This document shows, one piece after another, positions 63,712 through 64,000 of a DNA stretch of 64,000 nucleotides. The DNA is from Micromonospora rhizosphaerae (GTDB lineage Bacteria > Actinomycetota > Actinomycetes > Mycobacteriales > Micromonosporaceae): positions 2,170,001 to 2,234,000 of the forward strand of contig NZ_FMHV01000002.1 in assembly GCF_900091465.1 (NCBI RefSeq), read 5' to 3'. The translations under genes were made by a program, and so were the position numbers. Numbering within the stretch: position 1 is the first letter of the stretch; each line of letters opens with the position of its first letter. Under the pieces are notes generated by a model that was not told the DNA's origin, ran no database searches, and saw nothing but the letters and a program-made list of their open reading frames with translations.

Positions 63712-64000
63712 ATGACGACGACACTGCCCGCGTACGACGAGGTTGTCGCGCGCTACGAACCGGTGATCGGTCTGGAGACGCACGTCGAGCTGGGCACGAA
63801 GACCAAGATGTTCTGCGGCTGCCCGACCGACTTCGGCGGCGAGCCGAACACCCGGGTCTGCCCGGTCTGCCTGGGCCTGCCCGGCTCGCTGCCGGTGGCC
63901 AACAAGGCGGCCATCGAGGCGACGATCCGGATCGGCCTGGCGTTGAACTGCTCGATCGCCGAGTGGTGCCGGTTCGCCCGGAAGAACTACTTCTACCCGG
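63712..64000 (+). CDS. gatB: Asp/Glu-tRNA amidotransferase subunit B (5' part)
   Basis: The first 96 codons are visible before the window ends. [20 protein letters not shown] followed by [20 protein letters not shown] and FARKNYFYP are the hallmark GatB opening, with zinc-binding cysteines. AGGAGCACC lies before the ATG. GatB binds tRNA and phosphorylates the misacylated Asp/Glu before amidation. The gene is cut only by the window edge. Confidence 0.96.
   Translation, partial: MTTTLPAYDEVVARYEPVIGLETHVELGTKTKMFCGCPTDFGGEPNTRVCPVCLGLPGSLPVANKAAIEATIRIGLALNCSIAEWCRFARKNYFYP

Overview
The window reads as chromosomal DNA of a high-GC actinomycete. GC-rich third codon positions leave long false open frames opposite real genes, and GTG starts are frequent. 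Gene content (fur-katG pair, LCP protein, STAS/SpoIIE phosphatase pair, etfBA, gatCAB, NAD-dependent ligA, EACC1-type caspase, ClpN-HTH protein, DUF202 pair) and familiarity of several proteins suggest Micromonosporaceae, probably Micromonospora or a close relative. This placement is inference from recalled families, not from a search. No rRNA, tRNA, CRISPR array, transposase or integrase was seen.

Layout. 1-4.8 kb: an accessory, partly decayed stretch with a GNAT remnant, an epoxide hydrolase, and a glycoside-hydrolase-like protein (DUF1906) with a duplicated 5' fragment and a frameshifted membrane partner. 3.6-6.2 kb: a three-gene flavin electron-transfer operon (ferric-reductase-like oxidoreductase, FMN-carrier lipoprotein-like protein, ApbE). 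7-9.7 kb: katG and its Fur regulator. 9.8-16.2 kb: an LCP cell-wall enzyme, a lysR/lysE pair truncated on both sides of one junction, a GH15 enzyme and a secreted lytic-transglycosylase-like protein. 16.3-21.9 kb: an EACC1 protein, a 1442-residue caspase fused to four EccC/FtsK-type ATPase modules, and a ClpN-HTH protein with an operator-embedded leaderless promoter. This is the most striking system in the window. 22-28.8 kb: VapBC, a two-component system, a decaying glycosyltransferase/DUF2064/methyltransferase cluster, and a membrane protein-DCC-TetR operon with twin palindromes. 29-39 kb: STAS, a SpoIIE-type phosphatase, a GH3 enzyme with an unusual tandem-repeat leader, a ROK regulator, ABC transporters, ribokinase and a GlxA-type regulator. 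39-49.6 kb: membrane and metabolic genes, including a DrrAB-type exporter. 49.8-64 kb: core housekeeping genes (etfBA, cysteine desulfurase, mnmA, methionine synthase-like, ADP-ribosylglycohydrolase, ligA, a GGDEF-EAL protein, gatC, gatA and partial gatB).

How genes work together. The cysteine desulfurase plausibly supplies sulfur to MnmA just downstream. GatCAB makes Gln-tRNA(Gln)/Asn-tRNA(Asn) by transamidation. ApbE should attach FMN to the neighbouring carrier, which would take electrons from the membrane reductase. Fur would control KatG. EACC1 plus caspase-ATPase looks like an NTP-dependent protease switch of the conflict or programmed-cell-death kind, with the ClpN-HTH protein as possible regulator.

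Two general patterns recur. Several genes start with a -10-like hexamer, 6-7 bases, then ATG/GTG and no Shine-Dalgarno, which suggests leaderless transcripts. Several genes in the first 27 kb are broken: the GNAT remnant, the holin-like gene, lysR, lysE, the glycosyltransferase and the methyltransferase.
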